Assembly: GCF_030159895.1 (NCBI RefSeq)
Contig: NZ_BSNI01000002.1
Span: 1,080,306-1,144,305 of the forward strand
Origin: Maritalea porphyrae
Lineage (GTDB): Bacteria; Pseudomonadota; Alphaproteobacteria; Rhizobiales; Devosiaceae
Length of the DNA stretch: 64,000 nucleotides
Direction: 5' to 3'
The translations under genes were made by a program, and so were the position numbers. Numbering within the stretch: position 1 is the stretch's first letter; each line of letters starts with the position of its first letter. The notes below the pieces were generated by a model. The model saw nothing but the letters and a program-made list of their open reading frames with translations. It searched no databases and was not told the DNA's origin. Positions 43,081-52,239 of this stretch are shown here, piece by piece.

Positions 43081-43782
43081 ATGATTAAACAAATTAACCG
43101 CCGACAATTCCTCGCGCTTGGTACAAGTGCTGCGGCAACATCTGTGCTTGCTGCCTGTGGTGCTTCAGGTTCTGCTGAGTTGCGCGCTGCAAGCTTTCGC
43201 GATCAACAGCGTGCAGATTTAATGCGCTATGCCGCCATCGATGATGGTGAGTTCACAATTCCTGCAATTCCGGGTAACCGCATTGAGCGCCAATATTGGC
43301 GTCAAGTCGTCGATGATCCGTTTGGCGAAGTGCCAGGTACAATTGTTATCGACACACCAAACCGCTTCCTTTACCTCACCATGCCAGACAACAAAGCGAT
43401 GCGGTATGGTATTGGCGTTGGCAAAGCAGGCTTTGAATGGTCTGGCCGCGCCACCGTGCAAATGAAACGCCGTTGGCCAACATGGACGCCGCCGCGTGAG
43501 ATGATTGAGCGTGTGCCTGAGCTGGAAAAGTGGGCTAAGGGACAGCCTCCGGGGTTGGACAATCCCTTAGGTGCACGCGCGCTTTATATTTTTATGAATG
43601 GTCGCGATACACTTTACCGCATTCATGGTTCACCTGAATGGTGGTCAATAGGTTCAGCAGCTTCTTCTGGCTGTATCCGCTTGGTCAACCACGATATTGT
43701 TGACCTGTACGGTCGCGTGACCAAAGGTGCGCCGATCGTCGTAATCCCCGACAATCGTGTAACACCTGGCGCAGTTGCCTAA
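43081..43782 (+). CDS. L,D-transpeptidase (YkuD family), Tat-type lipoprotein
   Basis: A 233-residue protein. The N-terminus NRRQFLALG is a twin-arginine-like motif, and LAAC ending at Cys26 is a lipobox, so it is probably a membrane-anchored periplasmic lipoprotein. The YkuD domain has IVIDTPNRFLYL, GIGVGKAGFEWSG, catalytic His182 in YRIHGSPEWWSIG and Cys198 in SSGCIRLVNHDI. It would form 3-3 crosslinks or attach proteins to peptidoglycan. The ATG has no close ribosome binding site; a strong GGAGGTGG lies about 33 bases upstream, an unusual distance. Confidence 0.92.
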   Translation: MIKQINRRQFLALGTSAAATSVLAACGASGSAELRAASFRDQQRADLMRYAAIDDGEFTIPAIPGNRIERQYWRQVVDDPFGEVPGTIVIDTPNRFLYLTMPDNKAMRYGIGVGKAGFEWSGRATVQMKRRWPTWTPPREMIERVPELEKWAKGQPPGLDNPLGARALYIFMNGRDTLYRIHGSPEWWSIGSAASSGCIRLVNHDIVDLYGRVTKGAPIVVIPDNRVTPGAVA

Positions 43783-43786
43783 ACGA

Positions 43787-44647
43787 TCACTCGTCAGCGC
43801 GGTGATGCTTCAAAAACGTTGCCGCGCTTTGCACAATCTCTGGGTCGATATCGCTCACCAGTTTTTCATCGCGCCCTTTATAGTCAATATTGGACAACAC
43901 ACATTGCATGATCGCAATGCGCGCCCGTCGTTTGTCATTTGAGCGAATGATCGTCCAAGGCGCATGTTTGGTGTCCGTTCTATCCAACATGCGATCACGC
44001 GCTTCACTATATTCATCCCACATGCCTAAAGCTTTGCGATCAATCGGGCTAAGCTTCCATTGTTTTAGCGGGTCATGGCGACGGGCGTGAAAGCGTTTCC
44101 ATTGCATTTTTTCGCCGATATTGAGCCAGAACTTAAAAAAGTGGATGCCTTCATCAACGATCATGCGCTCGAACTGCGGCGCCTCGGTCAAGAACTTTTC
44201 AGTTTGCTCAGCTGTGCAAAACCCCATGACGGGTTCCACCACCGCACGATTGTACCAAGAGCGGTCAAACAAAACTTGTTCCCCTCTTGTAGGTAAGTGT
44301 TTGGCATAACGCTGGAAATACCATTGGCCTTGCTCGCGCTCAGTTGGTTTAGACAGCGCAATTGTGCGGCTTTGGCGGGGGTTGAGATAGTTGAGATAGC
44401 GACGGATTGAGCCGCCCTTGCCAGCCGCATCGCGACCTTCGAACAAGGCGGCTACACGTCCACCTTCAGCGCTTAGATGACTTTGCAACTTCACCAATTC
44501 AATCTGCAAAGCCAACAAGGTCTTTTCATATTTTTTGGTGTCTAGCTTCTTTTCGTAAGGATAGTTGCCGCTCTGGAATGCGCCTTCGTCGATTTCTTTG
44601 TTCAGTTTTGGATCATCTAAATCAAATGGGGCAGGGCGATCGGCCAT
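43787..44647 (-). CDS. ppk2: Polyphosphate kinase 2 (class I)
   Basis: A 286-residue single-domain PPK2 that moves phosphate between polyphosphate and nucleoside diphosphates. It has Walker A FEGRDAAGKGGS (71-79), LNPRQSRTIALSKPTERE, the Walker B/lid LFDRSWYNRAVVEPVMGF, and HFFKFWLNIGEKMQWKRF. It is divergent from phoR, so the two start regions face each other across 160 bases, linking it to phosphate-limitation control. It converges on the transpeptidase gene with a 4-base gap. Confidence 0.95.
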   Translation of the reverse strand: MADRPAPFDLDDPKLNKEIDEGAFQSGNYPYEKKLDTKKYEKTLLALQIELVKLQSHLSAEGGRVAALFEGRDAAGKGGSIRRYLNYLNPRQSRTIALSKPTEREQGQWYFQRYAKHLPTRGEQVLFDRSWYNRAVVEPVMGFCTAEQTEKFLTEAPQFERMIVDEGIHFFKFWLNIGEKMQWKRFHARRHDPLKQWKLSPIDRKALGMWDEYSEARDRMLDRTDTKHAPWTIIRSNDKRRARIAIMQCVLSNIDYKGRDEKLVSDIDPEIVQSAATFLKHHRADE

Positions 44648-44807
44648 AAGGTTCCTACTTTTGGATTGCTAGATTGCGTGTGTGAATAGTGTTATAGCTT
44701 TGAAAGTAAAGTCAAACATCTGTCGCATCAATTTTACATTAAACGTGTAAACGTGTTTGCTTCAAATTTGCTTTCGCTTTCGGTTCAAAATTTCAAGCAT
44801 TGTAATC

Positions 44808-46094
44808 ATGGGGTCTAATTCAATCGATAATCCAACTGAAGTGCAACGCTGGCGCGATCGTTTCTACGCCGCGCGCTGGGTGCTTATTACCTGCGTTCTC
44901 GTATTTGTCGGTCTTTATGCGACAGGCAAACTTGGCTTTGTTGATGCGCTGCTGGCGTTCTCCTTGATATTCCTTGCAACCATTGCAGTGCCACGCCGCG
45001 CGCGGCTAATGCGCAACGAATTGCCAATGAACAAAAAGAATAGCATTTGGCCCGACATTTCTCTTAAACGTTTCGCCGAGTCTCTTGCTGACCCTTGTCT
45101 GATTGTCGATCGTCGCGCCATTCTGCGTTATCGAAATAATGCCGCAGCGAGCGAGTTCCCGGCTTCAACTGTTGGCGACCCACTGGCGTTTTCCCTTAGA
45201 AATCCAACGTTTTTGAACACAATTGATCAAGCAATATCTGGCAACAAGCGTGTGACGGGAGAGTTTCATGAAACGGTGCCTGCTGACAGCTGGTACCAAA
45301 TATCCGTAACACCGCTCGAAGCAAAAAAACCGGGCGTCGCCCCAAGCAAGAGATCTGAGCTTTTGGTTGTCTCAATCGTCAATCAAACAGCTCAACGCAT
45401 ACACGATCAGATGCGCGCCGACTTTGTGGCTAATGCCAGTCACGAATTGCGTACGCCTTTGACGTCGCTCATTGGCTTCTTGGACACATTGCGTGGTCCG
45501 GCTGCTAACGACCCTGCCGCGCGCGAAAAGTTCATGGGCATCATGCATACCCAAGCTGAGCGTATGTCGCGCTTGATTGACGATTTGCTTTCGCTCTCTC
45601 GGATCGAATTGCGCCAGCACATGCGCCCGACAGATAAGGTTGATGTTGCCACTATCTGCAAAGAGGCTATTGAGCTTTTGCAGCCGCAGGCCAAGGAAGA
45701 AGACATCACAATCAGTTTTGACAAGGTTGTTGAAGAAGCAGTTGTTTCAGGGGATCGGAACGAATTGATGCAAGTGATGACCAACTTGGTCGAAAACGCC
45801 ATCAAGTATGGCACAAGCGGCAAAAAGGTAGATGTGCGTATTGTGCCATGCAATCTGCACACCAATCACAAGTTGCGTATTGAAGTGCAAGACTACGGCC
45901 AAGGCATCCCCGCTGAACATGTCCCACGCCTAACAGAACGATTCTATCGCGTGGACGCTGAATCTTCGCGCCGCAAGAAGGGTACGGGCCTTGGCCTGGC
46001 AATCGTAAAGCATATTATAGGACGCCACCGCGGCGACTTGCAGATTTCATCGCGAGTCGGTGAGGGCACCAAGGTCAGCATCTGCCTATCGTGA
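44808..46094 (+). CDS. phoR: Phosphate regulon sensor histidine kinase
   Basis: A 428-residue kinase with two N-terminal transmembrane segments (about 22-40 and 44-61), a PAS-like region (about 85-185), a dimerisation domain with His212 in DFVANASHELRTPLTSLIGF, and a catalytic domain with N-box LVENAIKYGTSG, G1 DYGQGIP and KGTGLGLAIVKHIIGRH. The ATG at 44808 places the membrane segments normally; an earlier TTG at 44757 would add a Phe/Ile-rich leader. It is followed by pstSCAB-phoU-phoB, and PhoB is its partner. Confidence 0.94.
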   Translation: MGSNSIDNPTEVQRWRDRFYAARWVLITCVLVFVGLYATGKLGFVDALLAFSLIFLATIAVPRRARLMRNELPMNKKNSIWPDISLKRFAESLADPCLIVDRRAILRYRNNAAASEFPASTVGDPLAFSLRNPTFLNTIDQAISGNKRVTGEFHETVPADSWYQISVTPLEAKKPGVAPSKRSELLVVSIVNQTAQRIHDQMRADFVANASHELRTPLTSLIGFLDTLRGPAANDPAAREKFMGIMHTQAERMSRLIDDLLSLSRIELRQHMRPTDKVDVATICKEAIELLQPQAKEEDITISFDKVVEEAVVSGDRNELMQVMTNLVENAIKYGTSGKKVDVRIVPCNLHTNHKLRIEVQDYGQGIPAEHVPRLTERFYRVDAESSRRKKGTGLGLAIVKHIIGRHRGDLQISSRVGEGTKVSICLS

Positions 46095-46165
46095 CATAAT
46101 GTGTCACAAACATGCGTTACTCACAGAAAGTTTCGGAAATAAACGTTATATTTCAATTGGATATA

Positions 46166-46221
46166 CTGTCATCTAATTGTCATTTAACTGACATAAAACG
46201 TCATTGTCGCCGCCATATTGT
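46166..46221 (+). promoter_or_regulatory. Four-unit PhoB box and -10 of pstS
   Basis: CTGTCAT (46166), TTGTCAT (46177), CTGACAT (46188) and CGTCAT (46199) repeat every 11 bases, separated by A/T-rich four-base spacers (CTAA, TTAA, AAAA), the classic PhoB box. A TATTGT element at 46216-46221 stands 11 bases after the last unit as a candidate -10, with no consensus -35, as expected for a PhoB-activated promoter. Confidence 0.88.
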
Positions 46222-46327
46222 GCGCCCAGTTCGATCAGCTAGCCCAGCCAAAGGAAAAGCGGGCCAGCATTAAGAAGATCGGCTGATAGTTTTATGTTTC
46301 GAATGTGAGCTCTGAAAGGCAGACATC

Positions 46328-47329
46328 ATGAAATTCGCCACTTACGCAAGCGCAGCAGCAATTCTCGTTGCTAGCTCATTGGCAGCTACCGGCGCGCAAG
46401 CCCGCGACCAAATCTCAATTGTTGGTTCATCAACAGTATTCCCATTCGCTACAGCGGTTGCTGAGCGTTTCGGTCAAACCACTGACTTCCCAACACCAGT
46501 TGTTGAATCAACCGGTTCAGGCGGTGGCTTGAAACTGTTTTGTGAAGGCGTTGGCGAAGGCACACCAGACATCACCAATGCTTCACGTCGCATCAAAAAC
46601 AAAGAGATCGACAAATGTAATGCCAATGGCGTGACAGCTGTTGAAGTTAAAGTCGGCTTTGACGGCATCGTTCTTTCAAACGCAAAGTCAGGTGCTGACT
46701 TGAACGTAACGCGTGAGCAAATCTTCCTAGCATTGGCTAAGAACGTTGTGGTTGACGGTGAAGTTGTTGCGAACCCATATACATTCTGGTCAGATATCGA
46801 CCCATCTCTTCCAGCTGAGCCAATCGAGGTTCTTGGCCCTCCACCAACATCAGGCACACGCGATGCGTTTGTTGAACTTGTGATGGAAGAAGCCTGCCAA
46901 GAAGGCATCGAAGAAGAAGCATGTTCAGAAATTCGCGAAGATGGCGCGTTCATCGACGCTGGCGAAAATGACAACCTGATCGTTCAGAAGCTTGAAGCGA
47001 ACCCTTCAGCATTCGGCATCTTCGGTTTCTCATTCCTTGATCAAAACGCTGACAAGATCAAAGGCGCAAATGTTGATGGCGTTGAGCCAACATTCGACGC
47101 TATTGCGGATGGCGACTACCCAGTTTCACGTTCACTATTCTTCTATGTGAAAAAAGAGCATGTGGGTGTTGTTCCAGGCATCATGGAATATGTTGCGGAA
47201 TTCACAAATGAAAATGCTTGGGGTGACGAAGGTTACCTTACAGAAAAAGGCTTGATCCCACTTCCAGAGGAAGATCGCGCCAAGTTTAAAGCAGACGCCG
47301 AAGGTTTGGTTGCTGCACAAAAGATGTAA
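46328..47329 (+). CDS. pstS: Phosphate ABC transporter substrate-binding protein
   Basis: A 333-residue periplasmic phosphate receptor with a signal peptide (cleavage near residue 25, AQA-RD). The phosphate-binding motifs are ISIVGSSTVFPFATAVAERF, ESTGSGGGLKLFCEG, DITNASRRI and GPPPTSGTRDAF. It has strong PhoB boxes upstream and an intercistronic stem-loop after the stop, consistent with high expression under phosphate starvation. Confidence 0.96.
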   Translation: MKFATYASAAAILVASSLAATGAQARDQISIVGSSTVFPFATAVAERFGQTTDFPTPVVESTGSGGGLKLFCEGVGEGTPDITNASRRIKNKEIDKCNANGVTAVEVKVGFDGIVLSNAKSGADLNVTREQIFLALAKNVVVDGEVVANPYTFWSDIDPSLPAEPIEVLGPPPTSGTRDAFVELVMEEACQEGIEEEACSEIREDGAFIDAGENDNLIVQKLEANPSAFGIFGFSFLDQNADKIKGANVDGVEPTFDAIADGDYPVSRSLFFYVKKEHVGVVPGIMEYVAEFTNENAWGDEGYLTEKGLIPLPEEDRAKFKADAEGLVAAQKM

Positions 47330-47345
47330 GAATCTTTAAGTTATG

Positions 47346-47374
47346 CACCGCCCCGACTTTACAAAGGGGCGGTG
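47346..47374 (+). other. Stem-loop between pstS and pstC, partial terminator
   Basis: CACCGCCCC (47346-47354) pairs perfectly with GGGGCGGTG (47366-47374) across an 11-base loop, followed by only three T residues. It probably attenuates read-through and stabilises pstS mRNA, so the binding protein is made in excess of the permeases. Confidence 0.7.
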
Positions 47375-47412
47375 TTTATGCTCGTTGAGGGCAAAATTAT
47401 TGGGGGCATGTC

Positions 47413-48804
47413 GTGCAAATCTGGCTCACCTTATTGGTCGTAATCGCCGCAAGTGGTGGTTTATTCTACACCGGTCGTAGCCGTGCCCTAGCCATCACCA
47501 ATGGTGATGCGACGACACTGCACTCAAAGCCCGCCTTCCACGGCGGCATGTTGCTGATTTGTGGCATTCTGCCTGCAGCATTTGTATTTCTTGTCTGGAC
47601 TTTTGTGTCGCGTTATTTCGCAGACGCATCCGTTGCAAGCTTGCTTGGCGAAGAGTTTAAGGCGCTGACCGAGCTTGAGCAGGGTGCATTCTTGCGGTCT
47701 GCATTTGGCTTTTCGCAAAGTCAGAACATTGGTGACGTAACCGCGGTCGAGCTCACTGCAATTGAAGGCTATCGCAACTTCTACAATTTCTCGAACCTTG
47801 TTGTTCAACTCATTATGGCTGGCTTGGTTATCGGTGGCGGCTATTTGGCTTGGCGCCAAATTCGGGTCGATCTGCGTGCACGTCAGTTTGTAGAAGGCGC
47901 TGTTTCAGCCGCGTTGATCGCCGCCTCTGGTGTCGCGATTCTCACAACACTAGGCATCGTTCTTTCGCTGATTTTTGAAAGCATCAACTTCTTCCAAAAA
48001 GTTCCGTTCTTTGACTTCTTGTTCGGCACACATTGGAGCCCGCAAAGCGCGTTTGAAGGTGTGGGGTCAGAAGCGACAGACCGAAATTCTGAAGTATTTG
48101 GCGCAATCCCAATTTTTGCAGGCACATTGCTGATCACAACAATTGCCATTTTGGTGGCAGCGCCGATTGGGCTCATGTCCGCTATTTACCTTTCAGACTA
48201 TGCAACACCGCGTGTTCGCGCCGCTGCCAAGCCAATCTTGGAAGTGCTAGCCGGTATTCCAACGGTTGTTTATGGGTTCTTTGCAGCGCTAACAGTTGCG
48301 CCGTTCTTGCGCAATTCAGGCGAAGCGGTTGGCCTTTCGGTTTCGTCCGAAAGTGCTTTGGCTGCAGGTCTTGTGATGGGGATTATGATTATCCCGTTTG
48401 TGTCGTCGCTTTCAGATGATGTGATCAACTCTGTTCCGCAAAGCCTGCGCGATGGGTCAGCTGGCCTTGGCGCCACGAAGTCAGAAACTATTCGCCGGGT
48501 TATTCTTCCCGCTGCGTTGCCTGGCATTGTGTCGGCCCTAATGTTGGCCATCTCGCGTGCAATTGGCGAAACAATGATCGTGGTGATGGCTGCAGGTCTT
48601 TCTGCAAACCTAACTGCAAACCCACTCGAAGCAGTGACCACCGTTACGGTACAAATTGTGACCTTGTTGGTGGGTGACCAAGAATTTGACAGTGCAAAAA
48701 CCCTCGCAGCCTTTGCGCTTGGCTTGGTGCTGTTCTGTGTAACCTTGATGCTTAACGTTGTCGCATTGCGCGTCATCCAGAAATATCGAGAGCAATATGA
48801 CTGA
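47413..48804 (+). CDS. pstC: Phosphate ABC transporter permease PstC
   Basis: A 463-residue permease, longer than the enterobacterial one because of about 180 extra N-terminal residues with two or three membrane segments. The core has IPIFAGTLLITTIAILVAAP, LEVLAGIPTVVYGFFAALTV, RDGSAGLGATKSETIRRVIL (EAA loop) and ISRAIGETMIVVMAAG. The long form is usual in alphaproteobacteria. It starts at GTG and overlaps pstA by eight bases. Confidence 0.94.
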   Translation: MQIWLTLLVVIAASGGLFYTGRSRALAITNGDATTLHSKPAFHGGMLLICGILPAAFVFLVWTFVSRYFADASVASLLGEEFKALTELEQGAFLRSAFGFSQSQNIGDVTAVELTAIEGYRNFYNFSNLVVQLIMAGLVIGGGYLAWRQIRVDLRARQFVEGAVSAALIAASGVAILTTLGIVLSLIFESINFFQKVPFFDFLFGTHWSPQSAFEGVGSEATDRNSEVFGAIPIFAGTLLITTIAILVAAPIGLMSAIYLSDYATPRVRAAAKPILEVLAGIPTVVYGFFAALTVAPFLRNSGEAVGLSVSSESALAAGLVMGIMIIPFVSSLSDDVINSVPQSLRDGSAGLGATKSETIRRVILPAALPGIVSALMLAISRAIGETMIVVMAAGLSANLTANPLEAVTTVTVQIVTLLVGDQEFDSAKTLAAFALGLVLFCVTLMLNVVALRVIQKYREQYD

Positions 48805-50635
48805 TTTGGCGGACGACAAATTGCAGCAATTTACCTCAGTTCATACCTCGGAAGAAGCGCGAGCCAGATTGGCCAAACGCTATCGCACGGAATCCTATTT
48901 CAAATGGATTGGGCGCGCAGCGATTGGCGTATCGGTTGGTTTCTTGTTGCTGTTGCTTTCTTCTGTGGTCGGCCAAGGTCTGCCAGCATTCACCTTCAAC
49001 TTTGTCAGCTTGCCATTCAACCTGACGGCTCAGAACCTAGGTACTGATGGTTCAGACTATGATGCCTTGAAGCAAGCCGACTATGATGGGATCATTCGTG
49101 ATGCAATTCGGGGTGAGTTCCCAGAAGTGACATCACGCAAAGGCAAACGTGCTCTTGGCGGCATATTGTCTTCCGGATCATCCGTTTATCTTCGCCAGCA
49201 AATCTTGGACGACCCATCGATTATTGGTTCGAACAAGCAGGTTGAAGTGCCGATTTCAGATTTTGCCGACCTATATCTAAAGGGCCAGATTTCGGGCAGC
49301 ACATATACTGACGGCAAAGCGAACCTAAAAATCGAAAATCAAGGCAAAGAATATCGCCTGATTGCAGATTCTCCGATATTCGCCGATGCTCTGGCCTCTG
49401 CTAAAACGCAACTAGGTGTTCAAGTCGCATCATTGCGCAACCAACAAGCCGGTGCCTTGCGCTCCAAAGCGAAGTTGGAAGGCGAAATTATAGCGCTGCA
49501 AGAGCGCTTGCCCAACACGACCGACGCCGCGGTGAAGGAGCGTTTGGAAAAGACGCTAGCGAAAACGGAAAAAGACCTAGCAATTTTGCTCAAGCGAATT
49601 GACGCTTTAGAAAAGCAGGCCGTTGCGCTGGATGAACGGATTGCGAATAAGGGATTGGGTGAAAATCTCACCGGCGAAATGCCTTCAAGCCTTTTATATG
49701 TTGGCGACAGTGTGCTGAAACTGACCTCGGTAACACCGAATACAGCAATGGCCGTGGCTTATCTGCCGTTGGACGAGACGGTTACTGAAGCCGCGAGCGG
49801 CACTTGGCGATTGCGCACATTGGATGTTGTTGAAGACAACCGCAAATTCTCAGACCAAGAGATTGTTTGGACGGACCAATTGGCCGAGCGCGGCTATGTG
49901 CGCAATGGCTTTAACTCGATCTTCTTCACCCGTGGCGCTAGCCGTGAGCCAGAAATGGCCGGTGTCTTGGGTGCGGTTATTGGTTCTGCCCTAACATTGA
50001 TCGTCACATTGGCGCTGTCATTCCCATTGGGCGTGGCCGCAGCGATATATCTTGAAGAGTTTGCCCCGAAAAACCGTTGGACGACCATTATTGAAGTGAA
50101 TATCAACAACCTTGCAGCGGTGCCATCCATTGTGTTTGGCTTGCTCGGTTTGGCGGTGTTCCTCAACTATTTCGAGCTCGATCGATCTGCGCCATATGTG
50201 GGCGGTATGGTGTTGGCATTGATGACATTGCCCACAATCATTATTGCTTCACGCGCTGCATTGCGCGCGGTGCCGCCTTCCATCCGCGAAGCGGCTTTAG
50301 GTATCGGGGCCTCCCGCTTGCAAACGGTAACCCATCACGTGTTGCCGCTAGCAATGCCAGGCATCCTAACCGGTACCATTATTGGTATGGCGCAAGCATT
50401 GGGTGAAACCGCGCCCCTCCTGATGATTGGTATGGTCGCCTTTGTGGTTGATGTGCCAGCGGCCTTCTCAGATCCCGCCACGGTCTTGCCCGTGCAGATC
50501 TTTATGTGGGCCGATTTCCCTGAACCCGCTTTCCAACAACGTACATCAGCTGCCATTATGGTATTGTTGGCGTTCTTGATTGCGATGAATGCCATTGCAG
50601 TTGTGCTGCGTAAACGATTTGAGCGTCGCTGGTAG
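48797..50635 (+). CDS. pstA: Phosphate ABC transporter permease PstA
   Basis: A 612-residue permease, about twice the enterobacterial length. After the first transmembrane segment (about 36-58) comes a large periplasmic insertion to about residue 390 with a coiled-coil stretch (about 198-291, rich in Lys/Glu/Ala). The permease core follows: VLGAVIGSALTLIVTLALSF, NINNLAAVPSIVFGLLGLAV, REAALGIGASRLQTVTHHVL and GMAQALGETAPLLMIGMVAF. The ATG at 48797 overlaps the pstC stop. Such long PstA proteins are common in this class. Confidence 0.93.
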   Translation: MTDLADDKLQQFTSVHTSEEARARLAKRYRTESYFKWIGRAAIGVSVGFLLLLLSSVVGQGLPAFTFNFVSLPFNLTAQNLGTDGSDYDALKQADYDGIIRDAIRGEFPEVTSRKGKRALGGILSSGSSVYLRQQILDDPSIIGSNKQVEVPISDFADLYLKGQISGSTYTDGKANLKIENQGKEYRLIADSPIFADALASAKTQLGVQVASLRNQQAGALRSKAKLEGEIIALQERLPNTTDAAVKERLEKTLAKTEKDLAILLKRIDALEKQAVALDERIANKGLGENLTGEMPSSLLYVGDSVLKLTSVTPNTAMAVAYLPLDETVTEAASGTWRLRTLDVVEDNRKFSDQEIVWTDQLAERGYVRNGFNSIFFTRGASREPEMAGVLGAVIGSALTLIVTLALSFPLGVAAAIYLEEFAPKNRWTTIIEVNINNLAAVPSIVFGLLGLAVFLNYFELDRSAPYVGGMVLALMTLPTIIIASRAALRAVPPSIREAALGIGASRLQTVTHHVLPLAMPGILTGTIIGMAQALGETAPLLMIGMVAFVVDVPAAFSDPATVLPVQIFMWADFPEPAFQQRTSAAIMVLLAFLIAMNAIAVVLRKRFERRW

Positions 50636-50670
50636 TCCCAGCATCGCGAAACCAAATTTGAAGGTTCGAA

Positions 50671-51477
50671 ATGAGTGTAGCAACCGATATTCTGCAGCCG
50701 AGCGTGAAAACGGCCAATGAAACCGTCAAAATGTCCGGGCGCAATGTGTCCGTTCACTATGGTGAAAAGCAGGCTTTGTTCGACGTCGACCTCGATATTG
50801 TCGCTAACCAGGTGATTTCGCTGATCGGCCCATCTGGGTGCGGTAAGTCGACCTTCTTGCGTTGTCTCAACCGCATGAACGACACTATCGACATTTGTAA
50901 AGTGTCTGGCGAAATCAATCTTGAGGGCCAAGACATTTACGACAAAGCTATCGACGTGGTGGAACTGCGCGCACGCGTTGGCATGGTTTTTCAAAAACCA
51001 AATCCATTTCCAAAGTCGATTTATGAAAACGTGGCTTATGGTCCGCGTATTCATGGCATGACCCGCACCAAAGACGAACTTGATGAAATCGTCACCTCAT
51101 CTTTGCGCCGCGCTGGTTTGTGGGAAGAGGTCAAAGACCGTCTTGATCAACCTGGTACTGGCTTGTCTGGCGGTCAGCAACAGCGTCTGTGCATTGCGCG
51201 CGCCATCGCAACAAAGCCTGAAGTTTTGTTGATGGATGAACCATGCTCGGCGCTTGATCCGATCGCGACAGCGATCATTGAAGAATTGATTGACGAACTG
51301 CGTGAAAATTTCACAATTGTCATCGTGACGCACTCCATGCAGCAAGCAGCGCGCGTCAGTCAAAAAACAGCATTTTTCCACCTCGGCAAGTTGATCGAGG
51401 AAGGTCCGACCGAGCAGATTTTTACAAATCCGCATCATAAGAAAACCCAAGATTACATTACCGGTCGGATCGGGTAA
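50671..51477 (+). CDS. pstB: Phosphate ABC transporter ATP-binding protein
   Basis: A 268-residue ATPase with Walker [30 protein letters not shown] (PstB-specific), signature [15 protein letters not shown], Walker [14 protein letters not shown] and H-loop [14 protein letters not shown]. It powers PstCA and is part of the complex that represses PhoR when phosphate is plentiful. Confidence 0.97.
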   Translation: MSVATDILQPSVKTANETVKMSGRNVSVHYGEKQALFDVDLDIVANQVISLIGPSGCGKSTFLRCLNRMNDTIDICKVSGEINLEGQDIYDKAIDVVELRARVGMVFQKPNPFPKSIYENVAYGPRIHGMTRTKDELDEIVTSSLRRAGLWEEVKDRLDQPGTGLSGGQQQRLCIARAIATKPEVLLMDEPCSALDPIATAIIEELIDELRENFTIVIVTHSMQQAARVSQKTAFFHLGKLIEEGPTEQIFTNPHHKKTQDYITGRIG

Positions 51478-51502
51478 TATTTAGCGGCGAAAGGGCAGCA
51501 AA

Positions 51503-52207
51503 ATGGCCAACGCATCGAACGAACATATTGTAACGTCGTATGAAGACGAACTGACTGAACTCACCCGCGCCATCTCCGAAATGGGCGGCATGGTCGAAGT
51601 CGCAATTACCAACGCCACTCAAGCGCTGATCCGCGTGGATCATGAATTGGCCAAGAAAACATCAAAAGCGGACAAAGCAGTTGATGATATGCAGCGCTAT
51701 ATCGACGAAAAAGCGGTGTCCATGATCGCTCGCCGCCAGCCGATGGCCGGTGACTTGCGCCATATCGTTTCAGCTATTCACGTGGCCAACGATTTGGAAC
51801 GCGTCGGCGATATCGCCAAAAACTTGGCCCGTCGCGTGAAGCACATTGATAGCCAACGCGTATCCAAGCAGCTTTATAATGGTATTCGACACATGTCGGA
51901 TTTGGCGCTCGCGCAAATCAAACGCTCGCTCGATAGTTTTACATTGCGCGATGCGAACATTGCTTTGGATGTGTGCCGTCGCGATGACGAAGTTGATGCG
52001 CTCTATATCTCGCTGTTCCGTGAGTTTCTCACCTATATGATGGAAGACCCGCGCAACATCACCGATTGCACGCATTTGTTGTTCTGCGCCAAAAACTTGG
52101 AGCGCGCTGGGGACCACGCCACCAATATCGCAGAGGCCGCCTATTATTTGAAAACAGGCGAGAACCTTTATTACGATATTGAATCTGGCAAAGTTGATCT
52201 GCACTAA
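51503..52207 (+). CDS. phoU: Phosphate signalling protein PhoU
   Basis: A 234-residue helical protein with two PhoU repeats, each a three-helix bundle with metal-binding acidic motifs (HIVSAIHVANDLERVGDIAK in the first; HLLFCAKNLERAGDHATNIA in the second). It relays the transport state of Pst to PhoR. It follows pstB by 25 bases and precedes phoB by 32. Confidence 0.96.
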   Translation: MANASNEHIVTSYEDELTELTRAISEMGGMVEVAITNATQALIRVDHELAKKTSKADKAVDDMQRYIDEKAVSMIARRQPMAGDLRHIVSAIHVANDLERVGDIAKNLARRVKHIDSQRVSKQLYNGIRHMSDLALAQIKRSLDSFTLRDANIALDVCRRDDEVDALYISLFREFLTYMMEDPRNITDCTHLLFCAKNLERAGDHATNIAEAAYYLKTGENLYYDIESGKVDLH

Positions 52208-52239
52208 CCACTAGCGATTTGAAAACTGGATGACGAACT

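Noticed and set aside
48797-50635. Long PstA considered a fusion or annotation error
   Set aside because: One continuous frame with signal anchor, periplasmic coiled-coil insertion and permease core; the long form is familiar in alphaproteobacteria.
50335-51054. A 239-codon open frame antisense across pstA and pstB
   Set aside because: Spans two clear genes on the other strand and has no family features.
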